41,957 nucleotides of DNA, from contig NZ_CANDNW010000014.1 in assembly GCF_947387525.1 (NCBI RefSeq), positions 1-41,957 on the forward strand, written 5' to 3'. Below, piece after piece: positions 27,486 to 35,927 of the stretch (positions are counted from its first letter, which is position 1; every line of letters begins with the position of its first letter). The notes under the pieces were generated by a model, which saw only the letters and a program-made list of their open reading frames with translations, was not told the DNA's origin and searched no databases. A program made the position numbers and the translations under genes. This DNA comes from Limosilactobacillus viscerum. Its GTDB lineage: Bacteria > Bacillota > Bacilli > Lactobacillales > Lactobacillaceae.

Positions 27486-28271
27486 CTAGATAATGCCAAG
27501 CATGTGCAACATTGGCATTACAATTAGCATACTGTCAAAACGGTCTAAGATACCACCATGTCCAGGAAGGATCTTTCCAGAATCCTTAACGCCATAGTAG
27601 CGCTTAAGTGACGATTCAATTAAGTCACCAAGTTGACCCATAATTGAAAGAATCAACGTTAAGATAATCATCGTTACAAAGCCATCACCAACTGGGAAGA
27701 AGTATAGGTAAACTGCTAAGATAATTGTTGCGGCAACTGTTCCACCGACAGAACCTTCCCAGGTCTTGTTTGGACTAATCCGTGGTGCAAGCTTATTTCG
27801 ACCAAACTTACGACCGATCATATAGGCACCACTATCAGTTAGCCACACAATCAGCATCCCATAAAGCAGCGTTTGGAAGTTGATTGACCGTGCCACAACG
27901 AAGAAGTGGAAGCCCATCCCGATATACAGCATTGCTAACGTCAAAACACCTGCATCATCAAAGGTGAACCGCTGCTTGCGAAGAACCGTGTGTAAAAGCA
28001 GCAATGCAACCAGCAGGTAAAAGCCAAACCAACGGGTCGCAACACTTGGCAGGAAGTCAAGCCAGTTATCAGGCAAGATCAGTAACGCCACCCCGAGATA
28101 ACTCACAATCGCCTCAAAGGAGATTACAAACATCTTCTTCATTACCAGTACTTCTGACATGGCGATAATCCCGAGTACGACGGCCGCAATGGTCAACGGT
28201 ACGCCACCATAAACAATGAGTGGGATAAAAATTGCTAGTGCAACAACTGCCGTAATAATTCGTGTCTTCAT
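27486..28271 (-). CDS. cdsA: Phosphatidate cytidylyltransferase
   Basis: A 261-residue polytopic membrane enzyme that makes CDP-diacylglycerol from phosphatidate and CTP. The C-terminal family signature is clear: SPNKTWEGSVGG, then SSLKRYYGVKDSGKILPGHGG and ILDRFDS. About seven hydrophobic segments are visible. It lies 14 bases after uppS and 20 bases before rseP in the conserved order. Confidence 0.97.
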   Translation of the reverse strand: MKTRIITAVVALAIFIPLIVYGGVPLTIAAVVLGIIAMSEVLVMKKMFVISFEAIVSYLGVALLILPDNWLDFLPSVATRWFGFYLLVALLLLHTVLRKQRFTFDDAGVLTLAMLYIGMGFHFFVVARSINFQTLLYGMLIVWLTDSGAYMIGRKFGRNKLAPRISPNKTWEGSVGGTVAATIILAVYLYFFPVGDGFVTMIILTLILSIMGQLGDLIESSLKRYYGVKDSGKILPGHGGILDRFDSMLIVMPMLHMLGII

Positions 28272-28285
28272 TTTTCCACCTTCTC

Positions 28286-29050
28286 CTACTTATTCTTCAA
28301 ACCGCCAAAGCGACGATGTCGGCCTTGAAATTCAATAATCGCTTTTTTCAATGAGTCGGCATCAAAATCTGGCCAGTGTTCAGGGACAAATACCAGCTCA
28401 CTATAAGCAAGCTGCCACAATAAGAAATTACTAATCCGTTCTTCACCACTCGTCCGAATCAACAAGTCTGGATCAGCCAATTTACCAAGTGGTGCCGTCA
28501 TCAAGTGACTACCAATCAATTGGTCAGTAATTTCATCCGGCTGAATCTCACCAGCACTAACTTCTGCAGCAATTGACTTTACTGCCCGGGTAATTTCATC
28601 GCGACCACCATAATTCAACGCGAAGTTGAGGATCATACCATCACAGTCAGCAGTATCCTTTATTGCATCGCTGACTGCTTTTTGCGTTGGCTCTGGCAAC
28701 TGCGATGTATCCCCCATTACCATGACCCGAACATTATTCTTAATTAGGTCCGGAACAAAGGTCGAGAAGAACCGAATTGGCAGTTGCATTAGGTAGTTTA
28801 CTTCGCTAGATGGACGCTTCCAATTCTCAGTTGAAAAAGCATAAAGGGTTAAAACTTTAACACCTAATTTACTGGCTGCAATGGTGACCGTCTTAACAGT
28901 CTGCATTCCCTGCTTATGGCCAGCGACCCGCGGCAAGTGACGCTTTTGGGCCCAGCGACCATTACCATCCATGATAATTGCGATGTGTTGCGGAATCCGC
29001 TCCATATCAATCGTTGGCGTCTCATTAGCGACCTCTTTTTTCGAGAACAA
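28286..29050 (-). CDS. uppS: Undecaprenyl diphosphate synthase
   Basis: A cis-prenyltransferase that makes the C55 lipid carrier for cell wall synthesis. The IAIIMDGNGRWAQKR motif carries the catalytic Asp; FSTENWKRP and LIRTSGEERISNFLLWQ are typical. An ATG at 29065 gives 259 residues, but it has no ribosome site of its own, while a GGAGGGG begins directly after it. That sequence is placed six bases before a TTG at 29050, which I take as the start, giving 254 residues. It is the first gene of uppS-cdsA-rseP-proS-polC and has its own promoter at 29108-29136. Confidence 0.95.
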   Translation of the reverse strand: MFSKKEVANETPTIDMERIPQHIAIIMDGNGRWAQKRHLPRVAGHKQGMQTVKTVTIAASKLGVKVLTLYAFSTENWKRPSSEVNYLMQLPIRFFSTFVPDLIKNNVRVMVMGDTSQLPEPTQKAVSDAIKDTADCDGMILNFALNYGGRDEITRAVKSIAAEVSAGEIQPDEITDQLIGSHLMTAPLGKLADPDLLIRTSGEERISNFLLWQLAYSELVFVPEHWPDFDADSLKKAIIEFQGRHRRFGGLKNK

Positions 29051-29107
29051 TCTTTTCCCCTCCATTAACTAGTGCTTTCGCCGTTTTAAAAACAAATTCG
29101 CTAGTTA

Positions 29108-29136
29108 ATTATAAAGCTCTTAGGGGGAAAATACAA
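29108..29136 (-). promoter_or_regulatory. SigA-type promoter of the uppS operon
   Basis: On the minus strand TTGTAT (29131-29136) and a perfect TATAAT (29108-29113) are 17 bases apart, about 55 bases before the uppS start. Confidence 0.75.
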
Positions 29137-29269
29137 TTTTACCCCGTAGCATTTTACGGAAAAGATCATAAAAAGGAGGGTAAAAAATCGTGCACACTAG
29201 TTGGTCAATTGGTGTACGTAACAGAACGGATGTCGGTTGTCCTAGTTACTGCATATTCAGTAAAAACAG

Positions 29270-29303
29270 CAAGGCCGGAGGAAAATTTTCTCCCGGCCTT
29301 GCC
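29270..29303 (-). terminator. frr terminator
   Basis: GCAAGGCCGG pairs with CCGGCCTTGC around a 14-base AT-rich centre that can itself pair in part. On the minus strand it is followed by TGTTTTTAC. It lies about 62 bases after the frr stop and separates the rpsB-frr unit from uppS. Confidence 0.85.
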
Positions 29304-29364
29304 GTACAAATGTTCTGCAACAACTCACCCATTAAGGTTATGCTACAGCATGTTATTAATTACT

Positions 29365-29925
29365 TTAAGCAAGTAATTCTTTTTCCTTTGCGTCCGCAAT
29401 TTCTTCCAGGTTCTTAATCCCGGCGTCGGTTTCATCTTGAACCTTCTTTTCCAAGTTATGGTATTCGTCATCGTTAAAGTCGCCATTCTTGTTTCCCTTC
29501 TTCAGGTCATCCATGGCTTCACGACGAACGTTCCGGACCGCTACCTTGGCCTTTTCCAATTCCGCCTTAACGTCCTTAACCAGTTCTTTCCGCCGGTCTT
29601 CAGTTAGTTGTGGAATAATCAACCGGATGGCGCTGCCGTCATTTTGGGGAGTTAATCCAAGGTTAGAGGCATAAATTGCCCGTTCGATTTCTTCTAAGAT
29701 ACTTTCATCATAAGGAGTAACCAGTAATTGCCGTGCTTCCGGAATAGTAATTGAAGCTACCTGGTTCAGCGGCGTTGGTGCGCCGTAGTATTCAACCTTA
29801 ACTGAGTTCAGCAAGGCAGCATTAGCTTGTCCTGCCCGAATATCGGCGAGCTTGCGTTGGAGCGCGTCACCGGACTTCTTCATCTTGTCTTTTGCATCGT
29901 TTAAGATTTCTTTGCTTGATGCCAT
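29365..29925 (-). CDS. frr: Ribosome recycling factor
   Basis: A 186-residue RRF, which with EF-G splits post-termination ribosomes. It contains [21 protein letters not shown], the TPYD segment, and the C-terminal three-helix arm with [10 protein letters not shown] and a Glu/Lys-rich end. The length is standard. It starts three bases after pyrH and is translationally close-coupled to it, the normal pyrH-frr arrangement. Confidence 0.98.
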   Translation of the reverse strand: MASSKEILNDAKDKMKKSGDALQRKLADIRAGQANAALLNSVKVEYYGAPTPLNQVASITIPEARQLLVTPYDESILEEIERAIYASNLGLTPQNDGSAIRLIIPQLTEDRRKELVKDVKAELEKAKVAVRNVRREAMDDLKKGNKNGDFNDDEYHNLEKKVQDETDAGIKNLEEIADAKEKELLA

Positions 29926-29928
29926 TGT

Positions 29929-30723
<795 letters not shown>

Positions 30724-31599
30724 TTAGTTCATTTGGTCCTTAACTTCTTGGGCAAAGTCGTCTTGCTTCTTTTCGATTCCTTCACCAACTTCGTAACGGA
30801 TGAATGACTTCAGCTTACCACCGTTGTCCTTAACGTATTGGGCAACAGTCTTGTCGGAATCCTTAACAAAGTCTTGGTCGGCCAAACAAATTTGTGATAA
30901 GAACTTGTTCAAACGACCTTCAACGATCTTGTCAACGATCTTAGCAGGCTTACCTTCATTCAAGGTTTCTTCCTTGAAGACTTCACGTTCATGGTCCAGA
31001 CGGTCTGAAGGAACATCGTCACGGGTCATGAATTCAGGGTTGATGGCAGCAACGTGCATTGCAACGTCCTTAGCAGTAGCTTCATCAGCACCTTCAAGAA
31101 CAACTAATGCAGCGATTTGACCACCTTGGTGCAGGTAAGCACCGAAGGAGTCGCCGTCATCCTTTTCAACAACAGTGAACCGACGAAGGCTAACCTTTTC
31201 ACCAGTCTTTTGGGTGGTGGAAATGATGTCATCCTTCAGGGTACCGTTGTCAGTCTTGATAGCCAGGGCTTCGTCAACAGTAGCTGGCTTGTTTTCACTG
31301 ATTAACTTAGTAACCTTCTTCAGCAAGTCCTTGAATGGGTCACTAGCAGCAACGAAGTCGGTTTCTGAGTTTAATTCAACAATGGCAGCAGTGTTACCGT
31401 TAACGGCGATTTCTGCTAAACCTTCGGCAGCAACGCGGTCGCTCTTCTTAGCAGCCTTTGCGATCCCCTTTTCACGAAGGTAATCCATTGCCTTGTCCAT
31501 GTCACCATCACTAGCAACTAATGCCTTCTTGGCATCCATGATACCGGCACCGGACTTCTTACGTAATTGCATAACTTGAGCAGCTTTAATTTCAGCCAT
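30724..31599 (-). CDS. tsf: Translation elongation factor Ts
   Basis: A 291-residue EF-Ts, the nucleotide exchange factor of EF-Tu. The N-terminal UBA-like domain reads [18 protein letters not shown], and the EF-Tu contact segment [13 protein letters not shown] follows. The core ends with a coiled region. The ATG at 31599 has AAAGGAG upstream. It lies 115 bases after rpsB with a hairpin in between. Confidence 0.98.
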   Translation of the reverse strand: MAEIKAAQVMQLRKKSGAGIMDAKKALVASDGDMDKAMDYLREKGIAKAAKKSDRVAAEGLAEIAVNGNTAAIVELNSETDFVAASDPFKDLLKKVTKLISENKPATVDEALAIKTDNGTLKDDIISTTQKTGEKVSLRRFTVVEKDDGDSFGAYLHQGGQIAALVVLEGADEATAKDVAMHVAAINPEFMTRDDVPSDRLDHEREVFKEETLNEGKPAKIVDKIVEGRLNKFLSQICLADQDFVKDSDKTVAQYVKDNGGKLKSFIRYEVGEGIEKKQDDFAQEVKDQMN

Positions 31600-31635
31600 G
31601 ACTAACTATCTCCTTTGGTCTTAATTAGTTTTTAC

Positions 31636-31691
31636 AAAAAAATGAGCCGTTTGTACTTAGGGCCACAATGGTCCATAACACAAAACAGCCC
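31636..31691 (-). terminator. Long hairpin with T7 tract between rpsB and tsf
   Basis: On the minus strand GGGCTGTTT...GT pairs with AC-AAACGGCTC, with an inner GG-CCA/TGG-CC stem, followed after one CA by seven T. It is a terminator-like attenuator; tsf expression requires read-through. Confidence 0.65.
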
Positions 31692-31714
31692 AAGTATTGT
31701 ATTAATCAGTTAAA

Positions 31715-32503
31715 TTACTTACCTTCAACACTGTTCTTCAGGTTCTTTAATGAATCTTCGCTAACAGTAGTGTCTTCGGCAGCTTCTTCAGCGTCTGCGT
31801 TTGCTTGTTGAGCATCGTCTTGACCTTGCTTACCTTCAACGATTGCATCAGCCATCTTTGAAGTGATCAAACGAACGGCACGGATAGCGTCATCGTTTGA
31901 AGGAATTACGTAGTCAATGTCGTCTGGGTCGGTGTTAGTATCAACCATGGCAACGATTGGAATGTGCAGCTTTTGAGCTTCCTTAACAGCGATTTGTTCC
32001 TTGTGTGGGTCCACGATGAACATAACGTCAGGAATCTTTGGCATGTCTTCAATACCGCCAAGGAACCGTTCCAACTTTTCACGTTGCTTAGTCAAAACAG
32101 CAACTTCCTTCTTAGGAAGGACATCGAAAGTACCGTCTTCAGCCATCTTCTTGAGTTCCTTCAGACGAGCAATCCGTGATTGGATGGTCTTCCAGTTAGT
32201 CAAGGTCCCACCTAACCAACGGTGGTTAACGTAGTATTGGCCGGCACGAGTAGCTTCTTCTTCGATTGAGTCTTGTGCTTGCTTCTTGGTACCAACAAAG
32301 AGAACAACGCCACCATCAGCAGCAACATCCTTCATGTAGTTGTAAGCAGTATCGATCAACTTAACAGTCTTTTGTAAGTCAATAATGTAGATACCGTTAC
32401 GTTCAGTAAAGATGTATTCTTCCATCTTTGGGTTCCAACGACGAGTTTGGTGACCGAAGTGGACACCAGCTTCAAGCAATTGCTTCATAGTAACAACAGA
32501 CAT
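31715..32503 (-). CDS. rpsB: 30S ribosomal protein S2
   Basis: A 262-residue S2, beginning [20 protein letters not shown], with [24 protein letters not shown] and [15 protein letters not shown]. The acidic Ala/Asp-rich tail (about residues 225-262) is typical of lactobacillar S2. The ATG at 32503 has GGAGG eight bases upstream. It is the first gene of rpsB-tsf and is preceded by a structured leader and a near-consensus promoter. Confidence 0.98.
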   Translation of the reverse strand: MSVVTMKQLLEAGVHFGHQTRRWNPKMEEYIFTERNGIYIIDLQKTVKLIDTAYNYMKDVAADGGVVLFVGTKKQAQDSIEEEATRAGQYYVNHRWLGGTLTNWKTIQSRIARLKELKKMAEDGTFDVLPKKEVAVLTKQREKLERFLGGIEDMPKIPDVMFIVDPHKEQIAVKEAQKLHIPIVAMVDTNTDPDDIDYVIPSNDDAIRAVRLITSKMADAIVEGKQGQDDAQQANADAEEAAEDTTVSEDSLKNLKNSVEGK

Positions 32504-32531
32504 GTGTTATACCTCCAAAATGTTTTTCCTC

Positions 32532-32590
32532 CCCGTGAGTCACTTAGGCTGGGAACCTGTTGCAGGCACATCCCATCCTATCGACACGGG
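32532..32590 (-). promoter_or_regulatory. Structured 5' leader of rpsB, candidate S2 autoregulatory site
   Basis: On the minus strand an outer stem CCCGTG/CACGGG (32585-32590 with 32532-32537) encloses GGGA/TCCC and an inner CCTG-caa-CAGG hairpin. The region lies between the promoter and the ribosome site. A nested structure at this place is expected of a ribosomal protein leader; S2 binding is an inference. Confidence 0.55.
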
Positions 32591-32620
32591 TGTGTTATAT
32601 GTTATTAAACACCGCTTAAT

Positions 32621-32649
32621 AGTATACAAAAAAGCTTGTCCATTGACAA
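32621..32649 (-). promoter_or_regulatory. Strong SigA-type promoter of rpsB-tsf
   Basis: On the minus strand TTGTCA (32644-32649) and TATACT (32621-32626) are exactly 17 bases apart. The -35 hexamer and spacer are the terminator hairpin of the gene upstream. Confidence 0.85.
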
Positions 32650-32656
32650 GCTTTTT
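32628..32656 (-). terminator. Terminator of the YabB/GIY-YIG pair, overlapping the rpsB promoter
   Basis: On the minus strand AAAAAGCTTGTC pairs with GGACAAGCTTTTT around a short AAT-type loop, and the second arm runs into a T6 tract. It begins six bases after the stop of the GIY-YIG gene. Confidence 0.9.
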
Positions 32657-32662
32657 ACCATT

Positions 32663-32977
32663 TTATTTGGTCCGGTGATTCTGCAAATAATACCGCTGAA
32701 CACTAATGCCGTGTGTTTGCAGGTAAGCAACCTTCTTTTGGCGGCTTTGGTGTTTAAAATGATATTCAGCGCTTAATGCATCATGCTTGGTCGCAAACTT
32801 CTCACTATAAATCAACCGCAACGGGTGGCGACTCTTGACCCGCGTATACTTTGCTCCCTGGTACGCTTGGTGCGTCTTAAAACGCCGCTTTACATTATCC
32901 GTAAAGCCACAATAAAGGGAATCATCTGCACAATACAGGACATAAATGTAATAAGCCTTACTGCTGTTTACTGCCAT
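32663..32977 (-). CDS. GIY-YIG domain protein (YazA/UPF0213 type)
   Basis: A 104-residue single-domain protein with a GIY-YIG nuclease-like fold: [18 protein letters not shown] near the start provides the two strands, and R31-R32 within VKRRFKTHQ and the later Tyr/Glu residues match the family. Small stand-alone members are common in Firmicutes; their biological target is not known to me. It overlaps the end of the methyltransferase gene by 20 bases, the same pairing as yabB-yazA in Bacillus subtilis. Confidence 0.9.
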   Translation of the reverse strand: MAVNSSKAYYIYVLYCADDSLYCGFTDNVKRRFKTHQAYQGAKYTRVKSRHPLRLIYSEKFATKHDALSAEYHFKHQSRQKKVAYLQTHGISVQRYYLQNHRTK

Positions 32978-33725
32978 ATAATAGCTTCCTTACTTCTGGT
33001 AGATAGTTTCCCTGATCGTCGTTAACAATCAACGGTGGTACGATCTTTTGCCCACCGGCCTTACCATCTTTAATTACCTCCACTAGCATCATATTTGCAT
33101 CTCGATCCGGTTTGGGATAAATGAAACGAATCCGTTTAGGAACAAGGCGGTTACGTTCCAGCGTTGCTAAAATTTCACTGACCCGGTCCGGCCGGTGCAC
33201 AAGGTAACCATGACCATTCATCTTTAAGAGGCCACTCATCTGCTGTGCGACCATCCCCAGGTTCGTTTTAATTTCATGACGAGCAATTGCTAGGTACTGG
33301 TTAGGATTTTTTTGACTAGTCGGTGTTACCGGAAAATACGGTGGATTACATAAAACCACGTCGGCCGAGTCCTTGGGAATCTCATTAAAGATATCCGCAA
33401 TGTCACAGTTAAGTACCCGGTAACGGTCACCAAGGTCATTAAGTTCAATGCTCCGCCGTGCCATGTCAGCAATCCGTGATTGAAGCTCAACCTCGGCAAA
33501 AGTACCGCCCAGTTTATCATGGAGGAAAAGTCCCACTGCCCCGTTGCCAGCGCAAAGGTCAACTGTCTTTAATTTATGACGGTGGTTGGCACGGACAAAG
33601 TCAGCCAGCAAGACAGCATCAAGTGAAAATGCAAAGCAGGATGGACTTTGGATAATTTGAACATCTTGACTGTATAACTGGTCAATCCGTTCGTCTCCCT
33701 TTAGTTCTATCGTTTGTTTATTCAT
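32958..33725 (-). CDS. yabB: tRNA1(Val) adenine-N6 methyltransferase-like protein (YabB/TrmN6 family)
   Basis: A 255-residue SAM-dependent methyltransferase. The SAM loop [10 protein letters not shown] is at residues 56-65 and the amino-methylase motif NPPY at 127-130. Family members modify A37 of tRNA(Val) in Escherichia coli; the Bacillus-type orthologues are annotated on that basis. The ATG at 33725 has GGGAGG about 12 bases upstream. It overlaps the GIY-YIG gene and diverges from plsC. Confidence 0.9.
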   Translation of the reverse strand: MNKQTIELKGDERIDQLYSQDVQIIQSPSCFAFSLDAVLLADFVRANHRHKLKTVDLCAGNGAVGLFLHDKLGGTFAEVELQSRIADMARRSIELNDLGDRYRVLNCDIADIFNEIPKDSADVVLCNPPYFPVTPTSQKNPNQYLAIARHEIKTNLGMVAQQMSGLLKMNGHGYLVHRPDRVSEILATLERNRLVPKRIRFIYPKPDRDANMMLVEVIKDGKAGGQKIVPPLIVNDDQGNYLPEVRKLLYGSKQQ

Positions 33726-33812
33726 TGTTTTTTTGCGCCTCCCGCTTGCATCTTGTTAATTTTTTAGTCATACTTTACACAGTTAAAACATAAATAGATT
33801 GGAAGAATAGAT

Positions 33813-34451
33813 ATGCTCTACAACTTCTTAGTAAAAATTGTGAACCCGTTTTTGACGTTAATCAATGGTCGGGCAAAAATTTATAACCGGGAGAACCTCC
33901 CAGAAGGTAACTATATTATTGTAGCACCTCACCGCACGTGGATGGACCCCGTTTTGATTGCATTGGCAGTTTGGCCCAAAAAGTTTAGTTTCATGGCTAA
34001 AAAGGAGTTATTCACAAACCCCTTGGCTGGTAAGTTCCTGCGGGCGTTAAATGCTTACCCCGTTGACCGGAAAAATCCTGGACCGTCAGCAATTAAGACC
34101 CCGGTCAAGTTTTTGCGGAATGGTAACCTCTCAACAATTATCTTTCCTAGTGGGTCACGGTACTCGGCAAAGTTAAAGGGTGGTGCAACTTTAATTGCCA
34201 AGCTAGCCAATGTGCCGCTTGTCCCGACTGTCTACCAGGGGCCACTCTCATTTGGCAAGCTCTTCAGTCGGAAGCCACGGCAGATTGCCTTTGGTAAGCC
34301 AATCATGATTGACCGTAAAAAGCGGCTAAATGAGGAATACCAAGCTGAACTGGAAAAACAGATGCAAGATGCATTTGACGAACTAGATAAGCAAATTGAC
34401 CCGAACTTTAAATACGTGATGCCACCCAAGCCAAAGGATGACGATTTCTAA
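33813..34451 (+). CDS. plsC: 1-acyl-sn-glycerol-3-phosphate acyltransferase
   Basis: A 212-residue acyltransferase of phospholipid synthesis. The catalytic HX4D motif is His40-RTWM-Asp45. The second block reads FPSGSR at 111-116, where most PlsC proteins have FPEGTR, and VPLVPTVYQGP is the third block. An N-terminal hydrophobic helix would place it on the membrane. The ATG at 33813 has GGAAG upstream. It is monocistronic, divergent from yabB, and ends before a strong convergent hairpin shared with the yneF-type gene. Confidence 0.92.
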   Translation: MLYNFLVKIVNPFLTLINGRAKIYNRENLPEGNYIIVAPHRTWMDPVLIALAVWPKKFSFMAKKELFTNPLAGKFLRALNAYPVDRKNPGPSAIKTPVKFLRNGNLSTIIFPSGSRYSAKLKGGATLIAKLANVPLVPTVYQGPLSFGKLFSRKPRQIAFGKPIMIDRKKRLNEEYQAELEKQMQDAFDELDKQIDPNFKYVMPPKPKDDDF

Positions 34452-34480
34452 GTATCGAAGAACATCGAGTCTAACCGATA

Positions 34481-34529
34481 AAAAAACAGTAGAGATGCGA
34501 AAATAAATTCGCCGTCTCCACTGTTTTTT
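34481..34529. terminator. Bidirectional terminator between plsC and the YneF gene
   Basis: AAAAAACAGT pairs with ACTGTTTTTT, with inner GAGA/TCTC and GCGAA/TTCGC stems, around an AATAAA loop. A and T runs on both sides serve both convergent genes. Confidence 0.9.
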
Positions 34530-34530
34530 A

Positions 34531-34761
34531 TTACTTATTAGCCCGTTTAGCTTGAGCCTTCATCGTTTGCATCATTTGATGTAACTTCCGACTCGAAGGC
34601 TTTTGACCCATTTGGAGCATCATTGTCCGCAACATTTCCTCAGAAATTGGTGGGTTGTTGCGGAGGTAGTTTTCCATGTACTTACGAGCACCGAAAAAGC
34701 CGATTGCAAGACCGACCAGCAGTGCCAGAATGACAAGTAAGATCGTCATACCCATACTCAA
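34531..34761 (-). CDS. yneF: YneF family (UPF0154) small membrane protein
   Basis: A 76-residue protein with one N-terminal membrane segment (about residues 6-24: [17 protein letters not shown]), followed by [24 protein letters not shown], the UPF0154 signature, and a basic tail. Its function is unknown. The start is TTG at 34761 with GGAGG eight bases upstream; ATG codons two and four codons later are alternatives. It is 74 bases after the DUF896 gene, in the same direction. Confidence 0.92.
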   Translation of the reverse strand: MSMGMTILLVILALLVGLAIGFFGARKYMENYLRNNPPISEEMLRTMMLQMGQKPSSRKLHQMMQTMKAQAKRANK

Positions 34762-34835
34762 GGTTACTTCCTCCTTTGTTTAGTTACCTTTTCATCTTAC
34801 ACGAATGTTTAACGCTTGAAAAGATAAATCTGAAA

Positions 34836-35087
34836 TTAATCGTCACGCAAGCCCTTCTTGCGTTGCGCTTGACGTACCTTTTCGGGGGTAACTTCCTTAC
34901 CTTCCTTATCATAAATCCGCATCATCTCAATATTTGACCGCATTGTTTCACGGAAGTTTTTAATGTATTCCCGGCGGAGACGCTCCCGTTCACGGGTTTC
35001 CGCTTCCGTCAAGCCTTCCTTCTTATTCTTGTGGGCAAGTTCATTAATCCGTTTAATAAGCTTTTCTTGCTCTTTCGATTCAACCAT
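34836..35087 (-). CDS. DUF896 family protein (YnzC type)
   Basis: An 83-residue highly charged helical protein with the DUF896 pattern LIKRINELAHKNKKEGLT and REYIKNFRETMRSN, ending KKGLRDD. In Bacillus subtilis its relative YnzC is encoded next to lexA in an SOS-regulated unit; here it also diverges from lexA. On the minus strand a perfect TTGACA and a TAAAAT are found upstream, with the SOS box directly before them. The function of the protein is not known. Confidence 0.92.
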   Translation of the reverse strand: MVESKEQEKLIKRINELAHKNKKEGLTEAETRERERLRREYIKNFRETMRSNIEMMRIYDKEGKEVTPEKVRQAQRKKGLRDD

Positions 35088-35122
35088 TCAGCTGACCTCC
35101 AGTCAATTTATTCATAACTAAT

Positions 35123-35150
35123 ATTTTAGAATAATGTCCCTTTTTGTCAA
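35123..35150 (-). promoter_or_regulatory. Promoter of the DUF896 gene
   Basis: On the minus strand TTGACA (35145-35150) and TAAAAT (35123-35128) are 16 bases apart. The SOS box at 35154-35167 lies only three bases upstream of the -35. Confidence 0.7.
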
Positions 35151-35153
35151 TTA

Positions 35154-35167
35154 CGAACGTGTGTTTG
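35154..35167. promoter_or_regulatory. SOS box (LexA operator)
   Basis: CGAACGTGTGTTTG matches the Firmicutes LexA operator CGAACRNRYGTTCG at 13 of 14 positions. It overlaps the lexA -35 hexamer and lies next to the -35 of the divergent DUF896 gene. Confidence 0.9.
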
Positions 35168-35193
35168 AAATTGCTTACCAGCTATGATATTCT
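35165..35193 (+). promoter_or_regulatory. lexA promoter
   Basis: TTGAAA (35165-35170) and TATTCT (35188-35193) are 17 bases apart. The -35 overlaps the SOS box, as needed for autorepression. Confidence 0.65.
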
Positions 35194-35223
35194 AACATTA
35201 GTAAACATTAATGAGGTGTTAGG

Positions 35224-35850
35224 ATGGCAAAGCCGGTTAAAAACAAACAAATGGCGGTCCTCAGCTACATCCACAAGCAAGTCGCGGATCATGGTTATCC
35301 ACCGACCGTGCGGGAAATTTGTAGTGCTGTTGGTCTTTCGTCAACGTCCACTGTACATGGACATATCAACCGTTTAATCGAAGGAGGTTTCCTCGAGAAG
35401 GATCCTGCTAAACCACGGGCGCTAGAAATTACTCCAAAGGGGTTGGACCTACTAGGGATTAAGCCACGACAGACTAAGATCCCGCTACTCGGGGTCGTCA
35501 CTGCTGGTCAACCAATTTTGGCGGTCGAAGATGCCACTGACTTCTTCCCCATTCCACCGACAATCCAGGACAACAATGACTTGTTCATGCTAACCATCCG
35601 CGGTTCAAGTATGATCAAGGCCGGGATCCTAAATGGTGACCAAGTAATCGTCCGGAAACAGTCGACTGCAAAGAATGGTGACATTGTAATTGCAATGAAT
35701 GATGACAATGAGGCCACTTGCAAGCGGTTCTTCAAGGAAAAGACACGTTTCCGGCTTCAACCGGAAAATGACACGATGGACCCAATTTTCCTACAGAACG
35801 TCAAGATTCTTGGCAAGGTAGTTGGCCTTTTCCGTGATAATATTTTCTAA
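35224..35850 (+). CDS. lexA: LexA repressor, SOS response
   Basis: A 208-residue LexA. The winged helix with [23 protein letters not shown] is N-terminal. The self-cleavage site is Ala94-Gly95 in VVTAGQPI; the catalytic dyad is Ser129 (GSSMIKAG) and Lys167 (ATCKRFF). It represses DNA-damage genes until RecA filaments trigger cleavage. The ATG at 35224 follows ATGAGGTGTTAGG. It is autoregulated by the SOS box at 35154-35167 and ends at a bidirectional hairpin shared with mvaS. Confidence 0.98.
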   Translation: MAKPVKNKQMAVLSYIHKQVADHGYPPTVREICSAVGLSSTSTVHGHINRLIEGGFLEKDPAKPRALEITPKGLDLLGIKPRQTKIPLLGVVTAGQPILAVEDATDFFPIPPTIQDNNDLFMLTIRGSSMIKAGILNGDQVIVRKQSTAKNGDIVIAMNDDNEATCKRFFKEKTRFRLQPENDTMDPIFLQNVKILGKVVGLFRDNIF

Positions 35851-35851
35851 A

Positions 35852-35890
35852 AATAAAGAGACTGGAAAGAATTTTTCCGGTCTCTTTATT
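35852..35890. terminator. Bidirectional terminator of lexA and mvaS, AAAGAGACTGG-type hairpin
   Basis: AATAAAGAGACTGGAAA pairs with TTTCCGGTCTCTTTATT around a few bases. It starts just after the lexA stop and lies 38 bases beyond the mvaS stop. Confidence 0.88.
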
Positions 35891-35927
35891 TTTATCCAAA
35901 TATTACGACTCAATACTAACACCAGGA

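Noticed and set aside
29190-29417. Plus-strand frame between uppS and frr, preceded by AAGGAGG
   Set aside because: It runs through the frr terminator hairpin and into the end of frr on the other strand, with no recognisable protein pattern. The GGAGG is 10 bases from a GTG, but the rest gives no support.
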